Positions 8,090-17,373 of a stretch of 64,000 nucleotides of DNA are shown here, piece by piece. The notes beneath the pieces were generated by a model. The model searched no databases. It saw only the letters and a list, made by a program, of their open reading frames with translations, and was not told the origin of the DNA. Within the stretch, counting starts at the first letter, position 1. Every line of letters starts with the position of its first letter. Made by a program: the position numbers and the translations under genes. Origin of the DNA: Streptomyces fodineus (GTDB taxonomy: Bacteria > Actinomycetota > Actinomycetes > Streptomycetales > Streptomycetaceae); assembly GCF_001735805.1 (NCBI RefSeq), contig NZ_CP017248.1:9362001-9426000 (forward strand). Reading direction: 5' to 3'.

Positions 8090-10510
8090 TCAGCCGAAGC
8101 TGCCCAGCGTGACGGACTCGCCGGGCTCGAGGCTGATCCTGTGTGATGTGCCGCCCGCGAAGACGGTCGTGTCACGGCCGCCGACACTCCGCAGCGTCAG
8201 CTGTGTGACCTTGCCGTTCTTCCACCTCAGGCCGGCGACGAAGCCGCCGCGGACACCGACGCCGTACACCGAGCCGGATGACGCCCAGGCGGCGGGCAGC
8301 GCGGGCAGCAGTTCGATGTGGCCCGGCCGCGAGTAGACCAGCATCTCGGTGATCGCGGAGGGGGTGCCGAAGTTGGCGTCGATCTGGAAGATGCCGCGGC
8401 CTTGCCCCATGTCCATGATGTCGAAGAGGTTCGGCGCGGTGCCGTTGCTGCCGTTCACCGATGGCTTGAGGTTGTTGACGACGAGCTGGTAGGCCTTCTC
8501 CGCGTTCTTCAGCCGTGACCAGCACAGGCTGCGCCAGGCGTTGGACCAGCCGTAGCTGTTCATGCCGCGGGCGGTCAGGAGGGCCGTCGCGCCGGCGAGG
8601 ATGTCCTTCGGCGTGGAGCCGTCCGGGCGGATCCGGTCGCCGGGGAAGAGGCCGATGAGCGGGGAGAGGTGCCGGTGTGTGGTCTCGCCGAGGTCGTCGG
8701 GTGACATCCACTCCTCCAGCCAGCCGGTCTTGGGGCTGACCACGGGCAGATACAGGCGCCCGCGCAGACCGTCGATGGCCGCGCTGTAGGAGGTGTCCCT
8801 GCCGAGTATGTGTGTCGCGGTGTGGTAGTTGCCGAAGAGGTTCCACACCAGTTCCTGCGCGTAGGTGATGCCCTTGGCGTCCAGCGGCCCCTGCTCGGGC
8901 GACCAGTCGCTGTCGGCGATGAGGACCTCGCGCGAGGCTCCGGATGCGTCGGTGACGGTCGTGGTGACGAGGCGGGCCTCCCAGAACTCCACGGCGCCCT
9001 TGACGAGGGGGTAGATCTTCTCGAGGTAGGCGCGGTCCTGGGTGTACTCGTAGTGCTCGAACAGGCTCTGGCACAGCCAGGCGTTGCCGGCCGGGTGCCA
9101 CCACCAGCCGCCTCCGCCGTAGGGGTTGGCGGAGATGGCCACGGTCCAGCCTGCGATCCTTCCGCTGGAGTTGCGGTATCTGTTGGCCGGTGTGTTGAAC
9201 AGCCGCCGGGTGACGTCCGTCCAGCAGGGCAGCTGTGCGAGGCAGTAGTCCGCGAAGGCGTCGAAGCAGCCGGACAGGCCCGCGCGGTCGGCCATCCAGT
9301 AGTTCATCTGGACGTTGATGTCGGTGTGGTAGTCGCCCATCCAGTCCGGGGCGTTGCCGTCCAGCCATGGACCCTGCAGGCCCATGGGGAGGCTGCCACG
9401 TGACCCGGAGATCATCAGATAGCGGCCGAACTGCAGGTAGGTGGCCTCGAGTTCGGGGTCGGGGACGTTGTCCCGGTAGCGGGCCTGCACGCGGTGCCAG
9501 GTGTCCAGCCCGCGCTGTGCGGCGGATGACGTGCCGAGGTCGATGTCCAGTTGCTCGAACACCGGGCGGTAGTCGGCGACATGGGTGTGCAGCAGCGTGG
9601 TCGCGGAGTGGCCGGCCGCGTTCAGGAACTTGGTCCGTGCCAGGCGCTCCGGGTCCAGGGACGGGTCGCGGAACTTCGCCGCCGCGTCGGGCGCGTAGTT
9701 GGTGCCGCCGCTGACCACGACGGTGAGGTCCTTGCAGCCGCGGAAGGAGATCGACGTACCGTCGACGGCGACCCTGCCGGTACCGCTGTGGGCCGTGACG
9801 GCGGCGCCGTACTTCAGGCCGTTGCCGAGCAACGCGCCGAACGAGACACAGCGGCCTGTGGCGTCCGCGGTGGTGGACTCGCCGTGGGTGCCGGTGAGGG
9901 AGACGGTTCCGGTGTAGGTGCCGCCGCCCTGCTGGGAGAAGTACAGGACGATGACGTCGTCGGGGCGGCTGGCGAAGATCTGCCGCCGACAGGTGACGCC
10001 GGCCAGGTCGTACGAGGCGCCGACGATGCCCTGGCCCAGGTCGAGGGTGCGACGGTAGTCGTTGACGGAGCCCAGGTCGTGCCCGGGGATGTCCACGGTG
10101 AGCTCGGCCAGCAGGGTCAGTGAGCCGAAGTCGTCACGGCCGTAGGGGAACTGGCCGTCGCTCTGCAGGGTGTCGTTGAGACCGCCGGTCCACAGGGTGG
10201 CGTCGGTGATCGTCAGCAGTTCGCCGGCGGGGTCGTTGCCCGCGAGCGCCCCGAGGCGCCCGTTCCCGACCGGCAGGCCCTGCTGGATCATCGAGTCGGC
10301 GGAGGCGGGAGCCTGCCACCACAGCCGGTTCTTCGCGGCGGCGGTCGCGGAGAGCAGGGGCGAGGAGGCGGGGCGGGCCGGGGCCGCCGAGGCGGTGAAG
10401 GCGGGCAGTCCGCCGAGCGCGACGGTTGCGCCGGCGGTGGTGGCGAGAGCGAGGAAGCCCCTGCGGCTCGGGTGTGGGGTGGCGCGCGATTCGGTGTGCT
10501 GGGTGTCCAC
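8090..10510 (-). CDS. Secreted glycoside hydrolase family 95 (alpha-L-fucosidase/galactosidase type)
   Basis: About 806 aa. The N-terminus has a twin-arginine signal (SRRGFLALA, then a hydrophobic stretch ending TASAAPA). The rest matches GH95: N-terminal beta-sandwich, linker and (alpha/alpha)6 barrel. Family enzymes release terminal alpha-1,2-fucose or alpha-L-galactose by inversion. The likely general acid is Glu539 in SPEQG, and the conserved Asp of QIDANFG is Asp711. The usual N-x-N pair reads D397-I-N399 in HTDINVQMNYW, so the first Asn is Asp. I take GTG at 10510, which has GGAG 8 nt upstream; a GTG at 10519 is possible. It lies between GH27 and SGNH genes on the same strand. Confidence 0.85.
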   Translation of the reverse strand: MDTQHTESRATPHPSRRGFLALATTAGATVALGGLPAFTASAAPARPASSPLLSATAAAKNRLWWQAPASADSMIQQGLPVGNGRLGALAGNDPAGELLTITDATLWTGGLNDTLQSDGQFPYGRDDFGSLTLLAELTVDIPGHDLGSVNDYRRTLDLGQGIVGASYDLAGVTCRRQIFASRPDDVIVLYFSQQGGGTYTGTVSLTGTHGESTTADATGRCVSFGALLGNGLKYGAAVTAHSGTGRVAVDGTSISFRGCKDLTVVVSGGTNYAPDAAAKFRDPSLDPERLARTKFLNAAGHSATTLLHTHVADYRPVFEQLDIDLGTSSAAQRGLDTWHRVQARYRDNVPDPELEATYLQFGRYLMISGSRGSLPMGLQGPWLDGNAPDWMGDYHTDINVQMNYWMADRAGLSGCFDAFADYCLAQLPCWTDVTRRLFNTPANRYRNSSGRIAGWTVAISANPYGGGGWWWHPAGNAWLCQSLFEHYEYTQDRAYLEKIYPLVKGAVEFWEARLVTTTVTDASGASREVLIADSDWSPEQGPLDAKGITYAQELVWNLFGNYHTATHILGRDTSYSAAIDGLRGRLYLPVVSPKTGWLEEWMSPDDLGETTHRHLSPLIGLFPGDRIRPDGSTPKDILAGATALLTARGMNSYGWSNAWRSLCWSRLKNAEKAYQLVVNNLKPSVNGSNGTAPNLFDIMDMGQGRGIFQIDANFGTPSAITEMLVYSRPGHIELLPALPAAWASSGSVYGVGVRGGFVAGLRWKNGKVTQLTLRSVGGRDTTVFAGGTSHRISLEPGESVTLGSFG

Positions 10511-10598
10511 GGTGTGCACTCCATGTCAGGGGAACGGCGCGTGCGGGGGCGACGGGGCCCGGCCGTGTGTCACGTCCGGGACCCGCGCGAGGGAGGGG

Positions 10599-12470
10599 TC
10601 AGGGGGACCTGGGTACGTCGATCCTGTCGATGTCGGGGGAGTAGTCCCAGCCGCTGTCGAAGGTGATGGTGTTGGTACCCGCCTTCAGTGCCACCTGGAC
10701 GCTGACGGTGTCGACCGTGCCCCAGTCGCCCGTGGAGGGGAACCTCAGGCTGGTGCCGTTGCCGCTGTTGGAGTAGACGGTCACCGAGCGGGGGTCACCG
10801 CTGACATAGGCGACGTTGACGGTGTAGACACCGTCCTTCTTCACCGTGATGTCGTTGAACTGCAGCTTGCTGTCGAGATAGAGGTTGCCGACCTTCTTGC
10901 CGCCGGAGCAGGAGTCGCACGAGGCGGCGGAGGCGTTGCCGGTCAGGGTGTTGTTCGCGGACTCGGCCTCGTAGCGGGTGGTCGGCAGCGGGGTGCCGCC
11001 GGGCTTGAGGGTGAACAGCCGGGAGCCATGGGCGGGCAGTGCCGCGGTGATCCTGTTCCTGTGCGTCCCGAGGTCCTGGTGGTTCCACAGGTCGCGCACG
11101 GAGGCGGCGCCGGTGAAGCCGAAGGACGCCCAGTCGGCGGTGACGGAGGCCGAGGAGCCGCCGAGGTTGAACAGGGCGACGGTATAAGTGCCGTTGGGGT
11201 TCTTGGCACCCCAGACCTGCTGGTCGCCCATCGGGGTGACGGGACGTGCGACGGGCGAGTCGTTCTGGTCGACGGCGATGACTTCCCGGTTGGTCAGCAG
11301 CGAGAGGCCGTAGTGGTCCAGTCGGGTGAGGTCGTCGCCGGTGAACAGGGGCGATTTGCTGATGGCCCACAGGGTCACGTAGCTCTGCCTCTCGGCGTTG
11401 GTGAGCCCGTCCATCGCCCCGTTGCCCACGTCGATCGCGTCGAGGTCGTTCCAGCCGCCCGGACCCGCCTTGCCACTCCATGCGGGGGCGTCGTTCCACC
11501 GGTCGTCGACCGAGTTCTCCCAGGTGACCAGCGTGTTGCAGTAGCACTCCACGTCGGTGTCGATGCGCCAGCCGCTGGAGTACTTCTTCCAGTCCGCGGC
11601 ATGGCCGATGTCGAGCGACCAGGACAGCTCGAGGTGGATCGGGCGGCCGGTGGCGGCGATGGCCTGGTGCCAGGCGGCGACGTCCACGACGTTGTCGTGG
11701 TTGTCACCGGACTTGGACGAGCCCGGACCCACCCCGTCCAGCTTCAGGAAGTCGTAGCCCCAGTCCGCGAGCATCCGTGCCTGCGAGTCGACGTACCGCT
11801 GCGCGCAGGGCTTGCCGAAGTCCAGCTTGTAGGCGCTGTCCCAGCCGTTGGTGGTGCGCAGGTCCGGATAGACGATGTCCGCCGTCGTACAGCCGGGGGC
11901 GTTCCATACGGGCACCTTGCCGTCGCCGTACGCCCCCTTCTCCAGACCGACGGGCAGATAGATGCCCGCCTTGAGCCCCTTGGCGTGGATGTGGTCGGCG
12001 ACCGACTTCATGCCGTCGGGAAACCTGATGCGGTCGGGCGTCTGCCGGCCGTACGGGTCGAACCCGGACGTCCAGTTCTTGTCCATCCACCAGCCGGCGT
12101 CGATGTTGACGTGGTCGTAGCCGTACTTCTTCAGCTTGGCCGCGAGGGCGTCCGTCTGCTTCAGGACGTTCGCCTCGGTGAGGTAGCTGTAATTGCCGTC
12201 CGGGTTCAGGCCGGGGTACTGGGAGGACTGCATACTCCAGCTGGACCAGCCCATGTACGGCCTGGCCGCCGGACCGGGGCCGGCTTCCGCCGTGGCCGCG
12301 GCCGAAGTGAGGGCCGGGCTCGCGGAGTCGGAGGCGGTGGCCTCGGTGGCCGCGGCCGGCACCGCCGTGGCGAGTCCGGCCGTGACGGCCAGGACCAGCG
12401 TCGCCCGGACGGTGCGGCACGGGAAGCCGGGGAGGGCTCCGCGCAGGGCTCTGTACGGGGATGACCGCAT
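10599..12470 (-). CDS. Secreted alpha-galactosidase-like GH27 enzyme with C-terminal carbohydrate-binding module
   Basis: A 623-aa secreted glycosidase. The signal peptide covers about 1-42 (RATLVLAVTAGLATAVPAAA). The GH27 barrel starts at PYMGWSSWS (71-79). The nucleophile is Asp245 in FLKLDGVG, and the acid/base region is WRIDTDVE at 301-308. GWNDLDAIDVGNG is also typical. A Greek-key domain follows, and residues about 498-623 (from TRYEAESANN) form a CBM35/CBM6-like module. It would cleave alpha-D-galactosides or beta-L-arabinopyranosides; the two GH27 activities cannot be separated by eye. ATG 12470 has GGAGG 7 nt upstream. The GH95 and SGNH genes lie downstream on the same strand, and a ROK repressor gene lies upstream. 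Confidence 0.9.
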   Translation of the reverse strand: MRSSPYRALRGALPGFPCRTVRATLVLAVTAGLATAVPAAATEATASDSASPALTSAAATAEAGPGPAARPYMGWSSWSMQSSQYPGLNPDGNYSYLTEANVLKQTDALAAKLKKYGYDHVNIDAGWWMDKNWTSGFDPYGRQTPDRIRFPDGMKSVADHIHAKGLKAGIYLPVGLEKGAYGDGKVPVWNAPGCTTADIVYPDLRTTNGWDSAYKLDFGKPCAQRYVDSQARMLADWGYDFLKLDGVGPGSSKSGDNHDNVVDVAAWHQAIAATGRPIHLELSWSLDIGHAADWKKYSSGWRIDTDVECYCNTLVTWENSVDDRWNDAPAWSGKAGPGGWNDLDAIDVGNGAMDGLTNAERQSYVTLWAISKSPLFTGDDLTRLDHYGLSLLTNREVIAVDQNDSPVARPVTPMGDQQVWGAKNPNGTYTVALFNLGGSSASVTADWASFGFTGAASVRDLWNHQDLGTHRNRITAALPAHGSRLFTLKPGGTPLPTTRYEAESANNTLTGNASAASCDSCSGGKKVGNLYLDSKLQFNDITVKKDGVYTVNVAYVSGDPRSVTVYSNSGNGTSLRFPSTGDWGTVDTVSVQVALKAGTNTITFDSGWDYSPDIDRIDVPRSP

Positions 12471-12696
12471 GGGTCGCCTCCAGTGGTGAGGTGAGCGGGG
12501 TCGTGCGGTGGCACCCGGGGGGCGTGACGTGGGGGGCGAAACGTTCGGGTGGCCGGCCGCCAGCGCGTCGGGCCCGCGGCTCAGCCCTTGCCCGAGCCGA
12601 GGGACGGCCAGGACGGTGGCCCGGCACCGGACAGCCCCTGGAGCACCGTTCGTTGCCCGGCGCCCGCGGCGGTCTGGGTGTTGCGGCTCTGCGGCG

Positions 12697-13884
12697 TCAT
12701 CGCGACTCCTCCGACCTGCCCGATCCCGTGAAGGACTGGATGGCGGTGGCCGCGGCCCCGCGCGCCCACTCCTCGAAGGGCAGGGGGCGGGTGACCACGT
12801 CGCACCGCGCTGCCGTACCGAAGGCGGACGCGGCGAACGCCTCCCGGATGCCCTCGGCGACCAGGTCGTAGGCGGCCAGGCCCTCCCCGGAGATGATCAC
12901 CCGCTGGGGACCGAGGATGTTCACCAGGAAACCGATGGCCTTGCCGATGGCTTCGCCCGCTCGTGTGTAGATCCCTCGGACGACGGCGTCTGCGCCGTGG
13001 GCCAGGGCCAACGCCTCGGCCGTGTCGGCCACTTGCCCGCCCGTGACCGCGCGTACTGCGCGGAGTATGGCGGGGTCCGCCGCGATCGCCTCCACACATC
13101 CCCGGTTGCCGCAGTGGCACAGGGGGCCGAGCGGGTCGAGTGACAGATGTCCGACCTCGCCGGCGACTCCGTGCGCGCCCGACACCACCCTCCCGTGTAC
13201 GACGAGGCCGCAGCCGATGCCGGCGCCCACCGTCACCAGCGCGAAGTCCGAGAGGCCGACTCCGGCCCCGAACCAGTGCTCGGCCACCGTGAGCGCCCGC
13301 ACGTCGTTGTCGACCGTGACCGGCAGCCCGGTCGCGGTCCCGGTCATCTCGGCGAGCGGTACGTCCCGCCACTCCAGGAAGGGCGAGTAGCGGACCACAC
13401 CGTCCGCGCGGTCCACATCCCCCGAGATCGCGATGCCCAGCCCTCGCACCGGCACACCGAATCCGTCCGCCTCCGTGAGCAACTCCTGTACCAGCGCGGT
13501 GATGGCGGGGAGCACCGCCTCCGGCTCGCGTCCGCGGAGCGGGACGTGCCGGGACATGCGGATACGGCAACACAGATCGGCCAGTACGGCGATGATCTCG
13601 TCGCCGGTCACCTTGATCCCGATGAACAGTGCCCTGCCTCCGTCCACCCACACCAGGTTGGCCGGGCGTCCCACGGCGGGCCGCGCCTCTTCGTCCACAC
13701 CCTCGACCAGATAGCCGAGCTCCATCAGCGGACGAACCGCCTTGGTGACGGCGGCCGGAGAGAGCTTGGTCCGCCGCCCCACCTCGGCCCGGGTGAGCGG
13801 ACCGTGGGAGAGCAGCGTCGTGAAGACCAGGGAAGCGGCCGGCGGCATCGCCGGGGCCGCCTCGCGGGAGGGGGTCGAGCGCAT
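12697..13884 (-). CDS. ROK-family transcriptional repressor (NagC/XylR type)
   Basis: A 395-aa repressor with an N-terminal winged helix (LVFTTLLSHGPLTRAEVGRR, then LSPAAVTKAVRPLMELG) and a C-terminal ROK sugar-kinase-like domain. The zinc-binding signature CHCGNRGCVEA is intact, as is VTVGAGIGCGLVVHG. ROK repressors leave DNA when a sugar or sugar phosphate binds. It lies directly upstream of the GH27-GH95-SGNH genes, so these are its likely targets besides itself. Start ATG 13884 has no strong ribosome site, but a near-consensus promoter places transcription start at that codon, so the message is probably leaderless. Confidence 0.88.
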   Translation of the reverse strand: MRSTPSREAAPAMPPAASLVFTTLLSHGPLTRAEVGRRTKLSPAAVTKAVRPLMELGYLVEGVDEEARPAVGRPANLVWVDGGRALFIGIKVTGDEIIAVLADLCCRIRMSRHVPLRGREPEAVLPAITALVQELLTEADGFGVPVRGLGIAISGDVDRADGVVRYSPFLEWRDVPLAEMTGTATGLPVTVDNDVRALTVAEHWFGAGVGLSDFALVTVGAGIGCGLVVHGRVVSGAHGVAGEVGHLSLDPLGPLCHCGNRGCVEAIAADPAILRAVRAVTGGQVADTAEALALAHGADAVVRGIYTRAGEAIGKAIGFLVNILGPQRVIISGEGLAAYDLVAEGIREAFAASAFGTAARCDVVTRPLPFEEWARGAAATAIQSFTGSGRSEESR

Positions 13885-13925
13885 GGCCGGAAACCTAGAG
13901 AGGTTCTTTTTCACTGTCAATGAAA
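13885..13925 (-). promoter_or_regulatory. ROK gene promoter with overlapping palindromic operator
   Basis: On the minus strand, TTGACA (13915-13920) and TAGGTT (13892-13897) are exactly 17 nt apart, and the -10 box ends 7 nt before the ATG. An inverted repeat TTTCA-N7-TGAAA at 13909-13925 covers the -35 box. It is flanked by two similar GAAAAxGAAC elements (near 13905-13910 and 13932-13942). The A/T-rich arms resemble ROK operators and would allow autorepression. Confidence 0.65.
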
Positions 13926-14100
13926 GAAGCATGTTCCTTTTCAAAGACATGTGTGGGCGACGGTAGGCCTGGAAAGCAGCTACGGAATCAGGGAGTTGAC
14001 ACGTGATCAAAGGCGAGGCGCTCGATGGCCTCGCCGAAGGGGCATTGCGTGTGGGGGCCAGGCCCGGACCGGTCGCCACACCCTGCCGGCGGAATGCGGC

Positions 14101-16575
14101 TCAGCAGCCTACGTTGGGCGGCAGCTGCTGTTCCGCCCAGATGGTCTTGCCCGTGGCGGTGTACCGCGTGCCCCAGCGCAGGGCGACCTGCGCGACGAGG
14201 AAGAGGCCCCGTCCTCCTTCGTCGGTGCTGCGGGCCCGGCGCATGTGGGGTGAGGTGTTGCTGGCGTCCGACACCTCACAGATGAGAGTCCGCTCGTGGA
14301 TCAGACGCAGGCCGATCGGACCGCCGGCATGGGTGATGGCGTTGGTGACCAGTTCGCTCACGATCAGCTCGGTGGTGAAGGCGACGTCCTGCAGACCCCA
14401 TGCGGTGAGTTGCCGGTCGGCGTTGTCACGCGCCTCGTGCACCGCCCGGGGATCGGCGGGCACATCCCACGAGGCCACGCGCTCCGGGGCGAGGGCGCGG
14501 GTCCGGGCGATGAGGAAGGCGACGTCGTCGTGCGGATGCTCCGGCAGCAGGATGCGGACCATCGTGTCGCAGATCTCCTCCAGCGGCCGGTCGGGGTGGG
14601 CGAGGGCGAAGCACAGTCGCTCGAAGCCGATATCGACATCGCGGTCCGAGGCCTCGATCAGACCGTCGGTGTAGAGGGCGACGACGCTTCCCTCCTCCAG
14701 CTCGATCTCGGCCGACTCGAAGGGCAGACCGCCCAGGCCCAACGGGGGGCCTGCGGGGATGTCGGGGAGTTCGACCGGCTCGCTGAGGTGGGCGATGGCC
14801 GGAGTGGGGTGCCCGGCGCGCGCCACGCTGAGTTTCCGGGAGATCGGGTCGTAGACCGCGTACACACAGGTCGCCCCGACCACCACCGGTCCGTCCGAGG
14901 CCGCTTCCGCCTCGTCCGCCAGGCGCACCACGAGGTCGTCGACGTGGGCGAGAAGCTCATCGGGGGGCAGGTCCAGGTCCGCGAGTGTCTGTACCGACGC
15001 ACGCAGCCGGCCCATACTGGCGGCGGCGTGGATACCGTGGCCGACCACGTCACCCACGACCAGGGCGACGCGGGCGCCGGACAGCGGGATGACGTCGAAC
15101 CAGTCGCCGCCCACGCCGGCCTCGGCGTCGGTCGGCAGATAGCGGTAGGCGACCTCCACGGCGCAGTGCTGGGGCAGACGAGGGGGCAGGAGACTGGTCT
15201 GGAGGGTGAGGGCCGCGTTGTGCTCGCGGATGAACCGCCGGGCGTTGTCCACGCACACCGCGGCTCGGGCCACCAGTTCCTCCACGAGCAGCAGGTCGTC
15301 CTCGTCGAACGGGCTGGGGTTCTCCCAGCGCAGCAGCGTGACCACTCCCATGGTCGCGCCCCGCGCCCGCAGCGGCACCACCAGATGGGTGTGCACACCG
15401 AGACCGACGAGTTTGGACAGGCGCAGCGGATCACCGGTCAGCCACCATGTCGTCGAGTCCAGCACCGGATCGAGGATCGGCCGGCCGGTGGCCAGGCATC
15501 GTCGTTGCGGAGATCTGGACGGGTACCCGGTCGGCTCCCCGATGGGAACGATCGCCTCCGGCACCTCCTCGCGGATCGACAGGTGCGCCGCCCGCTGGAG
15601 CGCGCCGTCGGTGACCGGTCCCGGAGTGAGGTCCCCGGCCGCGAGGACGCCGTGGAAGAGGTCGATCGCCACGAAGTCGGCGAGCTGCGGCACGAGGACC
15701 TCGGCCAGTTCCTGCACCGTGCGGTCGAGGTCCAAGGTGGTGCCTATGCGCTGTGCCGCCTCGTTGACCCGGGCGAGCCGCTCGCGTGCCCGGTCGTGGG
15801 CGGTGAAGTCGACGGCGGTGTGACACACCCCGAGCGTCCTGCCGTCGATGTCCCTCAGCGGGAAGGACGAACGGAGCCTGAGGTGGCCCAGCGCGTTCCG
15901 GCGGGACATGCCCTGCGGGGGCGGTACGTGCTCCACGGCCGGGGTGACCCGACCCGAGATCAGTGCCTGGCGCGCCTGCCAGTCCACGGCCGACGGCACC
16001 CGTCCCGGTTCGAGGGGCTCGGCCACGCAGGGGCCCTCGACATGGGCCGGCAGTCCCTCCATGGCGACCAGCACCGGGTTCACCCACTGGAAGTGCAGCT
16101 CACTGTCGAGCACGGCGATGCCGATCGGGGACTCCTCCAGGAGGCCGCGCACCACCGCCTGGTCGAGTTCCCAGCGGCGCGAGTCGGAGACCTCACAGGC
16201 CACGACGAGCCATACGGGACCCTCCTCCGCTTGCAGCGGAGACACCCGCACGGCCAGCTCGACCGGGTGGCCCGCCCCATGCCGCGCGGTGACCGGGCCC
16301 TCCCAGCCCTCCCCGACCTGCTGCGCCGCGGCCAGCGCGGACGTCGGCGCGTCCTTGCTGGTGAGGAGGGAGACCACGGGGCGCCCCAGCACACTGGACG
16401 CCGGGTACCCGAGAAGATCCTCCGCCCGCCGGCTCCAGTAGCGGATCAGGCCGTGTACGTCCACGAGGGCGACGGCGGCAGTCGTGATGCCGTACGGATC
16501 GCCCCGGTGCGTGTTGGCCAGTTCCCTGAGACCCATCGTGTCGGCCGCATCCGCAGGCGGGTTTACTGACACCAC
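14101..16575 (-). CDS. PAS-PAS-GAF SpoIIE-type serine phosphatase with HATPase (anti-sigma kinase-like) domain
   Basis: About 824 aa, soluble, with five domains. PAS near 35-135 (LVDVHGLIRYWSRRAEDLLGY) and PAS near 150-260 are followed by GAF near 275-440. The PP2C/SpoIIE phosphatase is near 460-670, with metal-site acidic residues in GGDWFDVI, GDVVGHGI and HDDVAFLI. The C-terminal HATPase near 690-824 has N-box ELVTNAITHAGG and DEGGRGLFLV. Such proteins dephosphorylate anti-sigma-factor antagonists and can also phosphorylate or bind them, tuning sigma factors in response to light, redox or small molecules. No antagonist or sigma gene is adjacent. The start is uncertain: GTG 16575 or 16572, or ATG 16536. 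Confidence 0.85.
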   Translation of the reverse strand: MVSVNPPADAADTMGLRELANTHRGDPYGITTAAVALVDVHGLIRYWSRRAEDLLGYPASSVLGRPVVSLLTSKDAPTSALAAAQQVGEGWEGPVTARHGAGHPVELAVRVSPLQAEEGPVWLVVACEVSDSRRWELDQAVVRGLLEESPIGIAVLDSELHFQWVNPVLVAMEGLPAHVEGPCVAEPLEPGRVPSAVDWQARQALISGRVTPAVEHVPPPQGMSRRNALGHLRLRSSFPLRDIDGRTLGVCHTAVDFTAHDRARERLARVNEAAQRIGTTLDLDRTVQELAEVLVPQLADFVAIDLFHGVLAAGDLTPGPVTDGALQRAAHLSIREEVPEAIVPIGEPTGYPSRSPQRRCLATGRPILDPVLDSTTWWLTGDPLRLSKLVGLGVHTHLVVPLRARGATMGVVTLLRWENPSPFDEDDLLLVEELVARAAVCVDNARRFIREHNAALTLQTSLLPPRLPQHCAVEVAYRYLPTDAEAGVGGDWFDVIPLSGARVALVVGDVVGHGIHAAASMGRLRASVQTLADLDLPPDELLAHVDDLVVRLADEAEAASDGPVVVGATCVYAVYDPISRKLSVARAGHPTPAIAHLSEPVELPDIPAGPPLGLGGLPFESAEIELEEGSVVALYTDGLIEASDRDVDIGFERLCFALAHPDRPLEEICDTMVRILLPEHPHDDVAFLIARTRALAPERVASWDVPADPRAVHEARDNADRQLTAWGLQDVAFTTELIVSELVTNAITHAGGPIGLRLIHERTLICEVSDASNTSPHMRRARSTDEGGRGLFLVAQVALRWGTRYTATGKTIWAEQQLPPNVGC

Positions 16576-16669
16576 GGTCTCACATGGACCCCGTGGTGTC
16601 TTCGGGCCGACCACCCCGGCATGTGCGCAGGCCACAGGGCATCAATGCCGGACATGCCAGGGGCGAGCG

Positions 16670-16885
16670 TTACCCGCGCACACGCTCGAAGGTCAGCAGC
16701 AGTCCCTCCACCGCCCCGGGCCCTATGCGCCCCTTGACGTCGGCGGAGGTGATGGCCTTGAGACCCCAGCCGTCCTCGGCGTGCTTGTTCAGCACCTTCT
16801 CCAGCTTGTCGCTGTCCAGCGCGTCGCCGATCAGCGACTCCCGGAAAGTGACGACCTTGTACTCGTACGCGTAGCCGCTGCTCAT
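16670..16885 (-). CDS. DUF4177 domain protein
   Basis: A 71-aa protein matching the small DUF4177 family: YEYKVVTFRESL at the start and LNKHAEDGWGLKAITSAD in the middle, where the GW pair is the family hallmark. No signal or membrane segment. ATG 16885 has AGGAGG about 10 nt upstream. The family is widespread and of unknown function. It is downstream on the same strand of a gene-poor stretch and just upstream of the phosphatase gene, but co-transcription is not obvious. Confidence 0.75.
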   Translation of the reverse strand: MSSGYAYEYKVVTFRESLIGDALDSDKLEKVLNKHAEDGWGLKAITSADVKGRIGPGAVEGLLLTFERVRG

Positions 16886-17250
16886 GGGGCGGAGTCCTCC
16901 TGATTGCCGGGGCGGGTGTTGGCGCGGGGGGCGGGGCAAGCTAATCATCTTCCGGGTCCGTAACAGAAGGACGGGGCGTGCCGCGGCTCGGCCCTGGCGT
17001 CGCCAAGGCACTGTGGGGCCTCGGCGATCGGGGTGCCGCAGATGCTGTCGACGGAGTGGCGGCCGCCCCGCGCTGCCCGGCGAGGTCGGCCTTCTCGGCG
17101 CGGCGGGCGATCGCCACGACACCCGTCCCGTGACCTTCAGGTTCCGGCACGGCACGAGGTCGCCCTCGTGGCAGGGCCGCGGCCGTGGCCGCGAGCGCCG
17201 CCGAACCAGCCGACCGCCTGTCGATCAACGAACCGGGTGATCCCGCGTGA
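16886..17250. other. Intergenic stretch, no supported gene
   Basis: Between the DUF4177 start and a hydrolase-like fragment. Open frames here have no ribosome site and an arginine/alanine-rich composition typical of off-frame GC-rich sequence. Nothing functional was recognised. Confidence 0.5.
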
Positions 17251-17373
17251 CCACCTGCCGCCTCTCGTCACCACAGCCAGGAGGTGCCTGATCAGGTGGC
17301 CGCGCACATCAGCGAGTTCATCGCCGGCCTTCAGCGGTCGAGGCGGCGTTGCTCGTGCGGGCGAGGCTCATGA
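17251..17373 (+). pseudogene. Possible C-terminal remnant of an alpha/beta hydrolase
   Basis: The frame just after a stop at 17248 reads RHHSQEVPDQVAAHISEFI, then a short basic tail to a stop at 17371-17373. This resembles the end of epoxide hydrolase/haloalkane dehalogenase proteins (catalytic His, then EVP-QV, then a hydrophobic helix). Nothing upstream encodes the rest, and there is no start. It overlaps the end of the LLM oxidoreductase gene on the other strand by 6 nt. Recognition is by eye on a short segment, so this is tentative. Confidence 0.3.

Noticed and set aside
12471..12560. ROK operator upstream of the GH27 gene
   Set aside because: No match to the TTTCA-N7-TGAAA element could be found there, so control of the glycosidases is inferred from position only.
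12581..12700. 39-codon frame overlapping the ROK stop codon in ATGA fashion
   Set aside because: No ribosome site that could be told from the ROK coding sequence, low-complexity content and no homology; coupling alone is weak evidence.
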